64,000 nucleotides of DNA from Flagellimonas allohymeniacidonis (GTDB taxonomy: Bacteria > Bacteroidota > Bacteroidia > Flavobacteriales > Flavobacteriaceae). Of this stretch, positions 52,857-62,442 are shown piece after piece (position 1 is the stretch's first letter; each line of letters opens with the position of its first letter). Both the position numbers and the translations under genes were made by a program. Location of the stretch: NCBI RefSeq assembly GCF_004296335.1, contig NZ_SGIU01000002.1, forward strand, positions 1,129,882 to 1,193,881, written 5' to 3'. The notes under the pieces are model-generated. The model was given only the letters and a program-made list of their open reading frames with translations, made no database searches and was not told where the DNA came from.

Positions 52857-53043
52857 GGGTAGCAGTTTTTTGAGTTAGCAATCACCTCTAAATTAAGAGG
52901 TTAAGAAAAACAATCCAATGGAAAACAAATAAAAATGAAAGGGTCAAAATGGGAATTCCCTAAAAATAAGGCCCAAAAAAAAGGTTTAATGAAAGTTTAA
53001 ACAAAGCATAGGGTGCCAGAATCAGAGGGGGCAAATGTCCATT

Positions 53044-53523
53044 CTAGAGCTTTTGCTTTATTGGAATCCAAATTTCTTCTTCAGAAGTTGGGTCATTATT
53101 ACGGTAGTTTTGACCCAAAACCTCAAAATGCGGCCGGTTATCCAGCACATATCTTGACTTGGGCACCCATTCTCCATAGATGTATTGAAATATGCTTTTG
53201 TCGGAGCTTAGTCCTTTGTAATGGAAAACAGCATAATTACCGGGCACAACAATATGGGTTTCCATTCCTTTTGGGATTTGTTCAAAATCATCAACTTCTA
53301 CAGCTGCCCATTTGACAAAAGAAGTTTCGGGATTGAAATGGTCAAAATAGTCTGGGTCATACTCCTGAAGGGAGATAAAATCATTGTTTGCCCTAGTATT
53401 GATTTCACTAACCCTGGGCATAAAAGTTTTCCATAATTCTTGTGTGCGATTATGCACTATGCTCATGGAAAGGTTGATTCCCAAAAGTTTCTTTTCCTCA
53501 GAACGTTTGATTTCAGGATGCAA
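53044..53523 (-). CDS. GyrI-like / AraC effector-binding domain protein
   Basis: A 159-residue protein resembling the GyrI-like small-molecule-binding domain. The start is a TTG (no suitable ATG), 9 bp after the pheS stop. The pattern is GINLSMSIVHNRTQELWKTFMPRV, then FVKWAAVEV, then VVPGNYAVFHYKG and the C-terminal EEEIWIPI. The last is typical of this fold. It lacks an HTH, so it would bind a ligand without binding DNA. It sits downstream of pheS on the same strand. Confidence 0.8.
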   Translation of the reverse strand: MHPEIKRSEEKKLLGINLSMSIVHNRTQELWKTFMPRVSEINTRANNDFISLQEYDPDYFDHFNPETSFVKWAAVEVDDFEQIPKGMETHIVVPGNYAVFHYKGLSSDKSIFQYIYGEWVPKSRYVLDNRPHFEVLGQNYRNNDPTSEEEIWIPIKQKL

Positions 53524-53532
53524 AATGGATGA

Positions 53533-54552
53533 CTAAAGTGAACTTTTAAACTGTTTCAAAAAACGGAGGTCGTTTTCGCTTAACAAGCGAATGTCTGGAA
53601 TTTGGTGCAATAACAGTGCAATACGGTCTATACCCATTCCAAAGGCAAATCCCGAATACACTTCCGGGTCAATGCCGCAATTTTGTAATACATTGGGGTC
53701 TACCATGCCACAACCCATAATTTCAAGCCAGCCTGTGCCCTTTGTCATTCGGTAATCGGTTTCTGTTTCCAGGCCCCAATAGACATCAACTTCGGCACTC
53801 GGTTCTGTAAACGGGAAATAGGAAGGTCTCAATCGAATTTTTGATTTTCCGAACATTTCAGTTGTGAAATATTGCAAGGTCTGCTTCAAATCGGCAAAAG
53901 AGACATTCTTATCTACATAAAGGCCTTCCACTTGATGGAAAAAGCAATGGGAGCGTGCTGAAATGGCCTCATTTCGATAAACTCTTCCCGGTGAAATTGT
54001 GCGAATAGGAGGTTGATTGTTCTCCATATACCGTACTTGAACTGAAGACGTGTGGGTCCTTAGCAAAATATCGGGGTCCGTTTGAATGAAGAACGTATCC
54101 TGCATGTCCCTCGCCGGGTGATATTCTGGCAAGTTTAGTGCAGTAAAATTATGCCAATCGTCTTCTATTTCCGGACCCTCGGAAACATTGAACCCGATAC
54201 GTGAAAATATGTCGATGATTCGATTTTTCACTATGGAAATAGGGTGTCTTGAACCAATTTCAATAGGTTCGCCGGGCCGCGTAAGATCTCCGTATTCGCC
54301 TTGGGTTTCTGCTTGGTTTTCCAGAGCTTCCTTTAAGGTGTTTACCTTCTCGGTCGCTGAGGTCTTCAGTTGATTGATGACTTGACCAAACTCCTTTTTC
54401 TGACCGTTTGGAACATTCTTGAATTCAGCAAAAAAGGAATTCAAAAGCCCTTTTTTTCCCAAATACTTGATTCGGAATGCTTCAATATCCTCTTTTGAGG
54501 TTGAGGAAAACTTTTTAACCTCTTCTAAATGTTCCTTGATGGTATCAATCAT
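53533..54552 (-). CDS. pheS: Phenylalanyl-tRNA synthetase alpha subunit
   Basis: Catalytic subunit charging tRNA-Phe. 339 residues. Class II motif 2 is visible as [24 protein letters not shown], motif 1 around [21 protein letters not shown], and motif 3 as [22 protein letters not shown]. The N-terminal coiled-coil part binds tRNA. The pheT partner is not in this window near it. It overlaps the upstream ceramidase-like gene by 8 bp. Confidence 0.97.
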   Translation of the reverse strand: MIDTIKEHLEEVKKFSSTSKEDIEAFRIKYLGKKGLLNSFFAEFKNVPNGQKKEFGQVINQLKTSATEKVNTLKEALENQAETQGEYGDLTRPGEPIEIGSRHPISIVKNRIIDIFSRIGFNVSEGPEIEDDWHNFTALNLPEYHPARDMQDTFFIQTDPDILLRTHTSSVQVRYMENNQPPIRTISPGRVYRNEAISARSHCFFHQVEGLYVDKNVSFADLKQTLQYFTTEMFGKSKIRLRPSYFPFTEPSAEVDVYWGLETETDYRMTKGTGWLEIMGCGMVDPNVLQNCGIDPEVYSGFAFGMGIDRIALLLHQIPDIRLLSENDLRFLKQFKSSL

Positions 54553-55294
54553 TGGCAGATTGCTTTGCAGCAGACAAAGTTAGCAAATTGTCTCTGAAAA
54601 TATAGCCTATCAGACCATGAACAGCCACACCTCCAAAAAAATGCCATAACCAATGGGTGCCCATTGGAAAAATCTCTTGTGTTAAATCGATACTTCTGAA
54701 GTATACGGCCAAGCCAAAAATCAGAAATACCATTAGGATACTTTGGTAATTTGAGAATTTGGTTTTGACCAAATACAGCATTATGGGCAATAATACGGTT
54801 GTAGCTGTTACAATGTATCCTATGGAAATCTTCATGGATTCGGGCATTGGTGACATACGTACCACAAATGAAAGTCCAAGTATGACTATCACGAACAAAA
54901 TGCGCTGCCACCACTTTGCAACAATTTTAAAGACAAAGTAAATCACCAATGCGCCACAAAGCAGCATAATCGGGACCCAATCCAAAAGCAACCAAAATTC
55001 ATGGCTTCTTGTTGCGTGATAGATGGTACCTCCCACATAACTTATGGCGATAACGGGGATTACCCAAGTAAGAAAAAGATGTTGTTTTGGATTTTTAAAG
55101 ATGCGATATCCCCAGTAAATCACAATGAAAAGGAAAACAAGATTGCTAAAGGTGTTATAGGGTTCGGCAATCAGTCCTCCAGCAAGAGTCTCCCTATAAA
55201 TAGGGCCAGAATCATTGGGAAAATTACTTGTTAACGAGATGAAAAGATAAGATGCCAACAGAAGTGGATTATTAAGGATATTTGTCTTCCACAT
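54545..55294 (-). CDS. Ceramidase-like (CREST) membrane protein
   Basis: A 249-residue protein of about seven membrane helices. Three features match the CREST superfamily hydrolases, which include alkaline ceramidase and Per1: an [12 protein letters not shown] segment after helix 1, [21 protein letters not shown] with His and Asp, and [10 protein letters not shown] with a HxxxH pair near the C-terminus. The set of His, Asp and the HxxxH pair would form a metal site. Its substrate could be a sphingolipid-like amide. It overlaps pheS by 8 bp and the SulP gene by 23 bp, so the genes are tightly coupled. Confidence 0.75.
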   Translation of the reverse strand: MWKTNILNNPLLLASYLFISLTSNFPNDSGPIYRETLAGGLIAEPYNTFSNLVFLFIVIYWGYRIFKNPKQHLFLTWVIPVIAISYVGGTIYHATRSHEFWLLLDWVPIMLLCGALVIYFVFKIVAKWWQRILFVIVILGLSFVVRMSPMPESMKISIGYIVTATTVLLPIMLYLVKTKFSNYQSILMVFLIFGLAVYFRSIDLTQEIFPMGTHWLWHFFGGVAVHGLIGYIFRDNLLTLSAAKQSAND

Positions 55295-57131
55295 TGACCA
55301 TTACCCAAGCCATACAACTTTTGAAATCCCCAAAAATATGTTCTTCAGGGATGAGGTCGGGAACAATATCAATTCTCTCCATCATATATCTGGGTTGATC
55401 AAGAATATCGACTAAGAGAACATCCATATCCTTGTTTTTCAGGTCTTGCAATACGTCCTCCATAGCATATAGACCCGATTGATCCATGTATTCCATCCGC
55501 CCCATTCGGATAATTACCGCTGATGCGGTATTTGGAATTTGCTCAGCGAGTTGTTGAAATTCACTCGTTGACCCAAAAAACAAGGGTCCTTTAAGGTGCT
55601 TAATAAAGACCTCCTCAGCCAGGTTTTTTGGAAAATCCTTTTCATCAGCCCAAGCTTTTTCCTTATTCAGTGGGATGACATCCGACCGTTTTGCAGTCAA
55701 GTCCCCCATTTTTTTCATGAACATCAACGAGGCAAAAACAAGTCCGATTCCGACAGCATAGACCAAATTCCAAATGGAGGATAAAACCATGACCGTCAGC
55801 ATAATGATGACCTCGGAGCTCAGTTTCAGGAGACCAATGGAGATATCTTTGGGCAAATAAGGAATGGCTTTGAGTCCTTTATAATCCATGACCCCAATAC
55901 CAACAGTCACAAGAATACCGGCCAAAACTGCTGCAGGAATTTGAGAAGCTACGGGACCAAGGGCCAAGAGAATAATCAGAAGTAAAACACCGGCTATCAT
56001 TCCAGATAGTCTGGTTTTACCTCCAGAGTTGATGTTTACAACGGTGCGAATGGTAGCACCGGCCCCAGGAATTCCTCCAAAAAAGGCCGCTATACTATTT
56101 CCGATGCCCTGCCCTACCAATTCTTTGTTCGGCTTGTGCTTGGTTTGGGTCATATTGTCGGCCACAACAGAGGTAAGCAACGAATCTATGGCACCCAATA
56201 ATGCCAAAGTTAGTGCGGTAAAAATGTGTGGGGAGATGGAGGCTATCGAAAACTTCGTAAAAATCCCAAGATTGGGAATTGGCAATCCGGTGGGAATTTC
56301 TTCTATGGGAATATACTTCAAACCGAAGCCGTAGGCCGCCCCAGAAACCAGAATAAGCGCAATCAAGGTACTGGGAATAGCCGTGGTAATTCGTTTAAAG
56401 CCATAAATGATAATTATGGTGGCAATGGCCAGGGCCAATTCGAGCCAGTTGATATTGGACAATGCCCTGGGCAAAACTTTTATTGTTCCCAAAACGCCAG
56501 AGGCATCCTTTGCAGCCAAACTTTGGGCCTCTTTTTCCATATCGGCCTGGGTAATTTTTCCAGCTCTGTTTATGGTTTCCTCAAAGTCCTCAAGAACCAA
56601 AATGCCTTCCCCTGCCTCCTCTTTCAATATATTTTCCAATATCTCTTCCTCCGCAGCAGCCATATATTGTTTTACATACTCTTTATCTTCTTTTGGGTAA
56701 TAGCCTACTGCAGGAAGAATTTGGGTCACCAGAATGATTACGCCGATGGCGGTCATAAACCCAGAGACAACAGGATAGGGGATATACTTGATATATTTCC
56801 CTAAACCTATCAATCCTAAACCGATTTGCATCACACCGGCCAAAAGAAAAATGGTAAGGATTGCTGGTAGGGCCTTTTGAACATCCCCATCGTTGACGGC
56901 GACTATTCCCGCAATCACGACCATGCTTACCGCAGTCATTGGAGCGGTTGGACCAGAAATTTGAGTATTGGTACCGCCAAAAAGGGCGGCAAAAAAACTG
57001 ATGAAAATAGCGCCGTACAATCCAGCACTGGGTCCCAAACCCGAACTTACCCCAAATGCAAGAGCCAGAGGTAAGGCTACGATTCCTGCGGTGATCCCCC
57101 CAAATAGGTCTCCTTTAAAATGCTTCAGCAT
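55272..57131 (-). CDS. SulP-family anion transporter with soluble insertion and STAS domain
   Basis: A 619-residue transporter of the SulP family (sulfate, bicarbonate or related anions). The membrane core begins GDLFGGITAGIVALPLALAFG and contains the family motif SGPTAPMTAVSMV. An unusual hydrophilic insertion of about 75 residues (about 150-225, rich in E and A) sits between two membrane segments. The C-terminal STAS domain (about 510-610) has MEYMDQSGLYAMEDVL, the conserved region near the phosphorylation site. It lies downstream of a carbonic anhydrase and a second SulP on the same strand, so bicarbonate is a good candidate substrate. Confidence 0.87.
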   Translation of the reverse strand: MLKHFKGDLFGGITAGIVALPLALAFGVSSGLGPSAGLYGAIFISFFAALFGGTNTQISGPTAPMTAVSMVVIAGIVAVNDGDVQKALPAILTIFLLAGVMQIGLGLIGLGKYIKYIPYPVVSGFMTAIGVIILVTQILPAVGYYPKEDKEYVKQYMAAAEEEILENILKEEAGEGILVLEDFEETINRAGKITQADMEKEAQSLAAKDASGVLGTIKVLPRALSNINWLELALAIATIIIIYGFKRITTAIPSTLIALILVSGAAYGFGLKYIPIEEIPTGLPIPNLGIFTKFSIASISPHIFTALTLALLGAIDSLLTSVVADNMTQTKHKPNKELVGQGIGNSIAAFFGGIPGAGATIRTVVNINSGGKTRLSGMIAGVLLLIILLALGPVASQIPAAVLAGILVTVGIGVMDYKGLKAIPYLPKDISIGLLKLSSEVIIMLTVMVLSSIWNLVYAVGIGLVFASLMFMKKMGDLTAKRSDVIPLNKEKAWADEKDFPKNLAEEVFIKHLKGPLFFGSTSEFQQLAEQIPNTASAVIIRMGRMEYMDQSGLYAMEDVLQDLKNKDMDVLLVDILDQPRYMMERIDIVPDLIPEEHIFGDFKSCMAWVMVNVEDKYP

Positions 57132-57187
57132 AGGTTACAAGCTGTTTCCCAGTAAAACAGGTAAGATAGTGAATTTAACAAACTAAA

Positions 57188-57219
57188 AAAGGCCGTTGAA
57201 ATGTTAAACAATGGCCTTT
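57188..57219 (-). terminator. Terminator after the carbonic anhydrase gene
   Basis: Stem AAAGGCCgTTG / CAAtGGCCTTT around a 10-nt loop, with a T-rich tail on the minus strand. It lies about 30 bp beyond the anhydrase stop, so the downstream SulP gene would need read-through or its own promoter. Confidence 0.6.
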
Positions 57220-57247
57220 CCATGATTAATTACTATGAACAGTTCAG

Positions 57248-57874
57248 CTATAAATAAGAAACCTTTCCATTCGAAATATCATACATGCCCCCAACAATCA
57301 AAATTTCGCCGTTTTGTTCCATTTCCTTTAGAACAGGGCTCTTCTTTCGCATATTTTCTATGGTTAGATGTACATTTTTTTCAGCAACAGCATTTACAAA
57401 AGGGGTATTCTTCGAGGTGCGTTCGCTTGCCTCGGAAGGTTCTGTAATGGCTTCCACAGCTGGTTTGATCTTACTAAGCAGCTCGGTTAGATTTCCCATC
57501 TTAGCGTCGTCACAAGCACCTTTTACAGCACCACAACTGGTGTGGCCCAAAACAACAATAATCTTTGTGCCAGCTAATTTGCATGCGAATTCGATACTAC
57601 CTAAAATATCCTCATTTACGATATTGCCCGCTACCCTGGCACTAAAAATATCTCCAACTCCTTGGTCAAAAATCAATTCTGCAGAAACCCGGGAGTCAAT
57701 ACAGCTTAAGATAGTTGCGAAGGGATACTGCCCAGTTGATGTTTCGGATACCTGTTGAAGAAGGTCCCTTTTCTGTTGTTTTTGTTCAACAAAGCGCTGG
57801 TTACCTTCTTTCAGAAGATCCCACGCCATATTTGGGTTCAAAGCCGCCTGGCTTTCCTTAGTCTGTGTCGTCAT
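57248..57874 (-). CDS. Beta-carbonic anhydrase
   Basis: Interconverts CO2 and bicarbonate. 208 residues. The zinc ligands are Cys58, His111 and Cys114 (SCIDSR and GHTSCGA), with the Asp60-Arg62 dyad of the beta class. The last 40 residues include an EKNVHLTIENMRKKSP helix. There is no signal peptide, so it is cytoplasmic. Its start overlaps the end of the upstream SulP gene by 17 bp. A transporter plus anhydrase pairing is a known way to trap bicarbonate, and is inferred here. Confidence 0.93.
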   Translation of the reverse strand: MTTQTKESQAALNPNMAWDLLKEGNQRFVEQKQQKRDLLQQVSETSTGQYPFATILSCIDSRVSAELIFDQGVGDIFSARVAGNIVNEDILGSIEFACKLAGTKIIVVLGHTSCGAVKGACDDAKMGNLTELLSKIKPAVEAITEPSEASERTSKNTPFVNAVAEKNVHLTIENMRKKSPVLKEMEQNGEILIVGGMYDISNGKVSYL

Positions 57875-59465
57875 TTGTTGTTTTGTTATTGTTGTTTTTG
57901 TCTAGTTTGAAAAATTGGATATAACTTTCTGGATTCTCAACAATACCCCTTTCAGAAATCAATTTGATATCAATATGCTTGTTTCTGGCCTTTTCAGAAA
58001 AGTCTTCAAGAATTTCAACGATATCATTATCCAAATAACGGGTGTTGCGGACGTCCAGTTCAAGTTGCGAATTTTCCGGAAGACTATCAAGTTCTTTCAG
58101 AATGGCCCCCTTATTAAAAAAGGTTACTTCCTCGGCCAAGGTCATTTTAATTTTATGCGCACCGTTACTTTTGTCCTCGATATGCAAGAAATGTGAGTTT
58201 TGATAACTCTTAATTAGGATGACCACGATACCGACGCCCAAACCAAGTCCAATTCCTACAAGAAGATCGGTAAAAACAATCCCTAAAACAGTTACTACGA
58301 ATGGAATAAATTGTTTCCAACCAAGATTGTACATGGTTTTGAACAAGCGTGGTTTTGCCAATTTATAGCCAACCACAAAGAGTACAGCAGCCAAAACCGA
58401 CAAGGGGATCATGTTGAGCAATCTTGGAATAAGAAGTACCGAGACCAGCAGGAAAAACCCGTGGATAATGGCCGATGCTTTGGTTCGACCACCAGACTGG
58501 ATATTGGCGGAACTTCGTACAATTACCTGCGTAACGGGAAGACCTCCCAAGAACCCAGAAACGGTGTTTCCAACACCTTGGGCAAACAATTCTTTATTGG
58601 TGGGTGTTGTTCTTTTGTAGGGATCCAGTTTATCGGTGGCCTCAACACAAAGCAGGGTCTCCAAACTGGCAACCAATGCAATTGTGAATGCGGTAATCCA
58701 AATTTCTGGGTTTCCAATTACTGAAAAGTTCGGAAAACTCAATAGGCTGCCCATCGCAGAAATACTTTCGGGAACAGGAACCTTGACTAGGTGATCTATT
58801 GAAATAGACCAGGTTTCGTTTCCCTGTGTCACAGCAAAATAGAGTATGCCCAAAATAACGGCAACCAGTGGGCCTTGTATTAGTTTAAACACTTTTGATT
58901 TTTTGCTGAGAACCTTTTCCCACAATATCAGGACTCCCAATCCGATTACGGCAATCAATGTTGCTCCCGGACTAATGGAACGGAGAGCGGAGAAAATTCC
59001 GCTGAAAGTATTTTCTCCATCAACTTGAAAAAATGAAAAGTCTCCCCCAGGAGCTTCATCATAACCAAAGAAATGTGGAATCTGTTTTAATATGATAATG
59101 ATACCTATTCCGGTAAGCATACCCTTGATAACAGACGAAGGGAAGTAGTAAGCGATAACACCGGCCTTCAAAATACTGAACAAAATCTGTATGAGACCTC
59201 CGAGCACTACAGCGACCAAAAAATTTTCGAAGCTTCCAAGAGTGCCTATGGCCGTTAATACGATAGCCGCCAAACCCGCAGCCGGTCCACTTACTCCAAT
59301 CTGTGAACCACTTAATACCCCAACCAAAATACCACCCACTATTCCAGCGATGAGTCCGGAGAATAGTGGTGCACCACTTGCCAGCGCGATACCTAAACAT
59401 AGGGGCAGTGCTACAAAAAAGACAACAATACTTGCAGGCAAGTCATTTTTAATATACTTGAACAT
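57858..59465 (-). CDS. SulP-family transporter, BicA-like
   Basis: A 535-residue SulP transporter with about ten to twelve membrane helices and a C-terminal STAS domain (about 430-515). The N-terminus FKYIKNDLPASIVVFFVALPLCLGIALASGAPL and the SGPAAGLAAIVLTAI motif are typical. The STAS part is degenerate: TRYLDNDIVEILEDF has an Asp-Asn-Asp instead of the usual D-S-S. The overlap with the carbonic anhydrase favours bicarbonate uptake (BicA-type) over sulfate. Confidence 0.87.
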   Translation of the reverse strand: MFKYIKNDLPASIVVFFVALPLCLGIALASGAPLFSGLIAGIVGGILVGVLSGSQIGVSGPAAGLAAIVLTAIGTLGSFENFLVAVVLGGLIQILFSILKAGVIAYYFPSSVIKGMLTGIGIIIILKQIPHFFGYDEAPGGDFSFFQVDGENTFSGIFSALRSISPGATLIAVIGLGVLILWEKVLSKKSKVFKLIQGPLVAVILGILYFAVTQGNETWSISIDHLVKVPVPESISAMGSLLSFPNFSVIGNPEIWITAFTIALVASLETLLCVEATDKLDPYKRTTPTNKELFAQGVGNTVSGFLGGLPVTQVIVRSSANIQSGGRTKASAIIHGFFLLVSVLLIPRLLNMIPLSVLAAVLFVVGYKLAKPRLFKTMYNLGWKQFIPFVVTVLGIVFTDLLVGIGLGLGVGIVVILIKSYQNSHFLHIEDKSNGAHKIKMTLAEEVTFFNKGAILKELDSLPENSQLELDVRNTRYLDNDIVEILEDFSEKARNKHIDIKLISERGIVENPESYIQFFKLDKNNNNKTTNDDTD

Positions 59466-59537
59466 AAGAATGAATTTTTTTCGTCTTGCCAGAAAAGAAT
59501 GGCAAAGACATTGACAAAATGAATTAACTAAATTATG

Positions 59538-59885
59538 CTATGCCATTTGTCTTGGAGGAGGAAGAAGTATGTCGCCAATAAAATCAGAATCGAAGATTGA
59601 ATGTTCTATATAGCCAGAAGCTATATGGAAAGAAATTGGAGTTTGGGAAAAACCAGAATTGTTTAAGAAAAGGTTCTTTTCATCAGCTTTTTTTTCCGAC
59701 TCTTTCTCACTTTTCTTTTCCTCTTCACCCGTGTCAACCAAAAAAGCGACTTCACAGTCTTTATGCAACAAAGGCAATAGGGAAGGTGCCATTATTGAGA
59801 ATGTTAGCATAAAGGCAATAAAGGGAAATGCTATCGTTCTGACCACTTTGAGGACTTTGAACAAAAATAACAGCATAGCTATCAA
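59538..59885 (-). CDS. Hypothetical small membrane protein, 115 aa
   Basis: Not recognised. Near the N-terminus there is one long hydrophobic segment (residues about 12-38, FPFIAFMLTFSIMAPSLLPLL), then a highly charged lysine/glutamate run (EEEKKSEKESEKKADEK) and a polar C-terminal part. It might be a membrane-anchored periplasmic protein. It lies between the SulP gene and batE on the same strand. Confidence 0.6.
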   Translation of the reverse strand: MIAMLLFLFKVLKVVRTIAFPFIAFMLTFSIMAPSLLPLLHKDCEVAFLVDTGEEEKKSEKESEKKADEKNLFLNNSGFSQTPISFHIASGYIEHSIFDSDFIGDILLPPPRQMA

Positions 59886-59902
59886 TTTTTGTTAAATATT
59901 TT

Positions 59903-60667
59903 TTAAAAATCCTTAAGGGGCTTGATATTTTCAATTTTAAGCCAACCGGTTTGACCGTCTGCTATTCTTATCTTTCTCCAGTCGTCCAAGCCATCCAAAA
60001 TGCTGACTTTAGTGCCTTCATGAAGAATAAAAACTGCCTCGCTATTGGTGTTGGGCTCTGAGGTAATCCTGACTTCCTTGCTAAAGACTATGGCAGGATT
60101 GTCGTTTTTTACCGCTTGATATTGCAAGTAGGCCATAACAGTTGCGGTAAGCCCGAGAAACAGTGCCAAGATACTCGTGATGAATGCCATCCGTTTTTTA
60201 CCTGCCGGACGCAGAAAATAATAAGCTAGGTAGAAGAGCACAAAAAGCATCATCAATATTATCGCCAAATAGGCCCATTGGTCATGGGACAGGGCATTTA
60301 CCAAAGAATCATATAGTTTGGTAAGCACCGATCTAGGCATTTCCTCCACAGCATCCAAACGCATATTTTGTGCATATTTTAGATTACTCAGGATTTCGCC
60401 GTCACCAGGCTTTAATAGCAATGCCTTTTCGTAATAATAAATGCTGGGACCAATGGCATTTAATTTATAGTGGCAATTACCCAAATTGAAGTAAAGTTCA
60501 GCAGAATGTTGCCCATTGGCAATGATCTGTTCGTAGTTTTCAATGGCTTTTGAGTACTCCCCTTTATTGTAAAATTCCGTGGCCTCCGAAAAGAGCTTGG
60601 AATTTTGGGAATACCCCATTGAAGCAATGGAAAGAACTAATAACAGAGCTACAGCGCTTATTCTCAT
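59903..60667 (-). CDS. batE: BatE: TPR plus SH3-like aerotolerance protein
   Basis: A 254-residue protein with a signal peptide (residues 1-20), TPR units (about 25-100, including SAELYFNLGNCHYKL) and two membrane helices (about 135-155 and 165-185). A C-terminal SH3-like domain (about 195-250) ends in DWRKIRIADGQTGWLKIENIK. This is the BatE layout of the Bacteroides aerotolerance operon. It overlaps batD by 4 bp (ATGA). The precise biochemical role is unknown. Confidence 0.85.
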   Translation of the reverse strand: MRISAVALLLVLSIASMGYSQNSKLFSEATEFYNKGEYSKAIENYEQIIANGQHSAELYFNLGNCHYKLNAIGPSIYYYEKALLLKPGDGEILSNLKYAQNMRLDAVEEMPRSVLTKLYDSLVNALSHDQWAYLAIILMMLFVLFYLAYYFLRPAGKKRMAFITSILALFLGLTATVMAYLQYQAVKNDNPAIVFSKEVRITSEPNTNSEAVFILHEGTKVSILDGLDDWRKIRIADGQTGWLKIENIKPLKDF

Positions 60668-62442
60668 AGTTGCTTATCCAGATTTGAGATTACCTCACTC
60701 GCTTTGGCATAATCTTGTTGCATTTCCACATCAGAAAAAGGGCTGTATCTAGCCATTTCACAATTTTGCAAAAGAGCGATAAAGCCTGTTATGTCGGCAC
60801 CATTCACTTGCTTTTCTTCCAATATGGAAGTGATTTTTTCTTTACTGAATTCTGCGGTTTCAATCTTCAGCTTGGCTTTCAAATAATTGTGGAGTCCCTT
60901 TTCCAAGGCTACATAAAAGGCGTCCTTGTTTCCCAATTCTTTTCGTGCAGTAAAGAGGTATTTCTTCGCGAGTTTATTTGCTCTTTTTATTTTGTTTCCT
61001 TCAATATCGCTTGCCAAGGCCTCTCTTTTCTTAAAAGAAAAAACAGCGATGGGAATCAAAAGTAACGGAGCAAAAAGAAGTAAGTAAAAGCGGTTGGAAC
61101 CGAAAAAAGTTTGCGAACCGATATTCGTTAGATTGGGTTTCAGTTTTATGAAATGAAATTGTTTTCCGGTCGGAACTACCAATTGTTTGTTCACCGATGA
61201 AATCGAACTTGTGCTTTCGGTACTTTCGGGACCTTCAAGCACCTCAATATTGATTTCGTCAGAGTCCAAGGTAACGTATCTTGATGTTTTCGGATTAAAG
61301 TAACTAAAAGTAATACTAGGAATAGGGTATTTACCACGGAAGGATGGAACAATGGTGTAATTATCCGTCACTTTGCCATCCATTCCATTAATATTGGTAC
61401 GTACGTTTTCATTGTACTCCGGTTCATACACTTCCAGGGAACTTGGCAATTCAAGTTCTGGTAATTGAAATAATTTTAAATTTCCCTTTCCTGAAACCTC
61501 AACCATCGCCTGAAGGGATTCAGAAGCATTCAATTGGTTTTTGCTTGTGGAAACTGAAAAGGTAAACTCGCCTACAGCACCACCAAAATTGGCCGGTTTA
61601 CCTGCCTCGGGAAGGGATTTCACATTAATCGTTCTTTTCCCGGCCGAAACCGTTTTACTGGTTTGGGTATAAATTCTCCCTCCAAAGAAGTCCCTTCGAT
61701 TGGTGGGAACGTCCACAAAAATTTCTAGGGAGAGTGGTTCAATTTCAAGTTGCCCCGCCTTTTGCGGATAAAGAACAACCCTTTTAAGAACAACATAGCG
61801 ATACGGTTTGCCCTTAAAAGTTCCATTTTGTGCAGTGTGTTTTGTTACCGGAATGTCTTGACTCCAAAAGTTGTTGTATTTGGGATTGTCCAAGGGTCTA
61901 TAATTGGTAACACTGATGTTCGGGCTCACATACAGTTTGTAAATTACGGTTACCGCTTCATTTAAGTATGGGCTTCCTTTGGAAACCTCCGCTACCAAAT
62001 GGAGACTTTCGTCCGCAATGTCATCTACCGATTTTTCATCGTTGGGTTTATCGACCGCCGCTGTAACTACCACTGATTTAGGCAAGGTCTTGTAGACCTG
62101 TCCCTCAATTTCTATAGTTGCTTGTTTTATGGTGAATTTGCCACGGGCCGTTGGTACTAAAATATAGGAATAGGTCTTGGAAAAGCTCCGCTTACCGTTT
62201 ATCCATGATGAACTTATAGATTGCGAGGGCCCCATAACTACTTTAAATCCTTCGAAAGGAGGAGGGGTAAAGTTGTCTCCATCTTTGTTCATGGAAAACT
62301 CAACTTTCAATCGTTCGTTTATGCCCAACTTTTCTTTACTGAGCTTAAGCTCAAAGGTTACTTCATCTTGGGCATGAAGTGGCAGGGTCAACAGAAAAAC
62401 TCCGCATACCAAACTCCAAAAACTCCCAAAATACCTCAACAT
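60664..62442 (-). CDS. batD: BatD: aerotolerance protein
   Basis: A 592-residue protein with a signal peptide, a large periplasmic part (about residues 25-430) and one membrane helix near residue 445 (YLLLFAPLLLIPIAVF). The oxygen-tolerance domain pattern (SKEKLGINERLKVEFSM near the N-terminus; VSGKGNLKLFQLPEL further on) marks BatD. A cytoplasmic helical tail follows. I use the ATG giving MLRYF, whose A overlaps the batC stop (TGATG). Confidence 0.88.
   Translation of the reverse strand: MLRYFGSFWSLVCGVFLLTLPLHAQDEVTFELKLSKEKLGINERLKVEFSMNKDGDNFTPPPFEGFKVVMGPSQSISSSWINGKRSFSKTYSYILVPTARGKFTIKQATIEIEGQVYKTLPKSVVVTAAVDKPNDEKSVDDIADESLHLVAEVSKGSPYLNEAVTVIYKLYVSPNISVTNYRPLDNPKYNNFWSQDIPVTKHTAQNGTFKGKPYRYVVLKRVVLYPQKAGQLEIEPLSLEIFVDVPTNRRDFFGGRIYTQTSKTVSAGKRTINVKSLPEAGKPANFGGAVGEFTFSVSTSKNQLNASESLQAMVEVSGKGNLKLFQLPELELPSSLEVYEPEYNENVRTNINGMDGKVTDNYTIVPSFRGKYPIPSITFSYFNPKTSRYVTLDSDEINIEVLEGPESTESTSSISSVNKQLVVPTGKQFHFIKLKPNLTNIGSQTFFGSNRFYLLLFAPLLLIPIAVFSFKKREALASDIEGNKIKRANKLAKKYLFTARKELGNKDAFYVALEKGLHNYLKAKLKIETAEFSKEKITSILEEKQVNGADITGFIALLQNCEMARYSPFSDVEMQQDYAKASEVISNLDKQL

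Noticed and set aside
52857..53043. Gene in the gap between the aminotransferase and the GyrI-like protein
   Set aside because: No frame with a plausible start and no hairpin; it reads as AT-rich leader sequence.
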